A stretch of DNA of 64,000 nucleotides. Origin: Ensifer aridi. Lineage in GTDB: Bacteria; Pseudomonadota; Alphaproteobacteria; Rhizobiales; Rhizobiaceae. Positions 63,604 to 64,000 of the stretch are shown one piece after another; the stretch's first letter is position 1; every line of letters begins with the position of its first letter. The position numbers and the translations under genes are program-made. Below the pieces are notes generated by a model that was not told the origin of the DNA, made no database searches, and was given only the letters and a program-made list of their open reading frames with translations. The stretch is taken from contig NZ_LUAV01000011.1 of NCBI RefSeq assembly GCF_002078505.1, positions 114,078 to 178,077 on the forward strand. The letters run 5' to 3'.

Positions 63604-64000
63604 ATGCAAAGAATTAATAAGGCGATACTTAAAACATTTTTCCTCCTCTCCACCGCATCAATAGCTTCCGTCATCGTCGTGACTGACGCAGACGCAGTAC
63701 AGCGGCGGCGCATGACTGCTGCGCAATGCAGTCCGCTAACAGAAGACAACTTTGCAGCGTGCTGCGTTGCAATAAATCGTATGACAATTCTTACGCCTAC
63801 GCAGATCAAAATGTGCCCGCCGCTGACAACCGCCACCATCGGCGTTGGCGTGGGCAGGCACGATCGCAGCGATTCCACCGCTTCCCATGCAAGCGGTAAA
63901 GGTGCTGGCACTGGCAGCAGCGGCGGTGGCAGCGGCGGCGGCGGCGGCGGCGGTGGCAGCGGTGGCGACGGCGGCGGTGGTGGCAGCGGTGGCGACGGCG
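63604..64000 (+). CDS. Glycine-rich secreted protein, partial
   Basis: The ATG at 63604 (GGAG 7 bases upstream) opens a frame that is unbroken to the window end. It starts with a signal-like segment (ILKTFFLLSTASIASVIVVT), has a short Cys-containing part (QCSPLTEDNFAACCVAINRM, MCPPL) and then runs into Gly/Ser/Asp repeats (GSSGGGSGGGGG, GSGGDGGGGG). The first 150 bases are AT-rich, unlike the surroundings. Length and function unknown; looks like a cell-surface or exported low-complexity protein. Confidence 0.7.
   Translation, partial: MQRINKAILKTFFLLSTASIASVIVVTDADAVQRRRMTAAQCSPLTEDNFAACCVAINRMTILTPTQIKMCPPLTTATIGVGVGRHDRSDSTASHASGKGAGTGSSGGGSGGGGGGGGSGGDGGGGGSGGDG

Noticed and set aside
63474..63911. 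Minus-strand frame opposite the glycine-rich gene
   Set aside because: No ribosome site or domain, and the plus-strand frame has a signal peptide with a proper GGAG site.

Overview
The window looks like chromosomal DNA of a Sinorhizobium (Ensifer) close to S. meliloti or S. medicae. The grounds are high GC with rhizobial gene families throughout, a second short FtsZ lacking the C-terminal tail (the FtsZ2 type known from S. meliloti), a 339-residue IlvC, BA14K, Atu4866-type, DUF930 and TadG-like proteins, and at least seven full or partial copies of the Rhizobium-specific intergenic mosaic element (RIME) in intergenic spaces. The species call is inference from family knowledge; no database was searched.

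Positions 1-10.97 kb are accessory DNA. They hold the remains of a prophage: a frameshifted scaffolding-like gene, small phage-type genes, a frameshifted and 3'-truncated large terminase gene, a broken small phage gene, a phage-type gene at 7870-8490, and a divergent control region (a DnaA domain IV-like protein facing a CI/LexA-type S24 repressor, with inverted repeats between and beyond them). Small secreted proteins, a GFA-fold enzyme and two RIME copies are interspersed. The block stops at a tRNA-Lys(CUU) gene whose CCA end faces it, which suggests the tRNA as attachment site. At least six reading frames in this block are broken by apparent small indels.

From 11 to 37 kb the content is mostly ordinary chromosome: PhzF, an MFS transporter, an EEP phosphohydrolase plus Nudix operon, a CHAP-like secreted protein, glutathione-dependent formaldehyde-activating enzyme, an orphan TadG-like protein, a three-gene TRAP transporter (dctP-dctQ-dctM) with an unusually large DctM, a PQQ-type sugar dehydrogenase lipoprotein, a cyclase-TolB-TPR protein, FtsZ2, a HAD-ATPase fusion, a GST, and a three-gene Fe(III)-type ABC importer.

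A lower-GC gene for a KAP-family P-loop NTPase (37.0-39.4 kb) sits alone between the ABC importer and cspA and is the best candidate for a recently acquired defence-like gene. From 39.7 to 64 kb come cold shock protein, ribosomal protein S21, several regulator/target pairs with visible inverted-repeat operators (LysR-SDR, LysR-DUF924, TetR-SDR, TetR-macAB), an acyltransferase-SGNH protein, an aminotransferase, a second class III cyclase with 2TM segments, two aldo-keto reductases, ilvC behind a RIME leader, macA-macB, a BTLCP peptidase, and at the right edge the start of a glycine-rich secreted protein.
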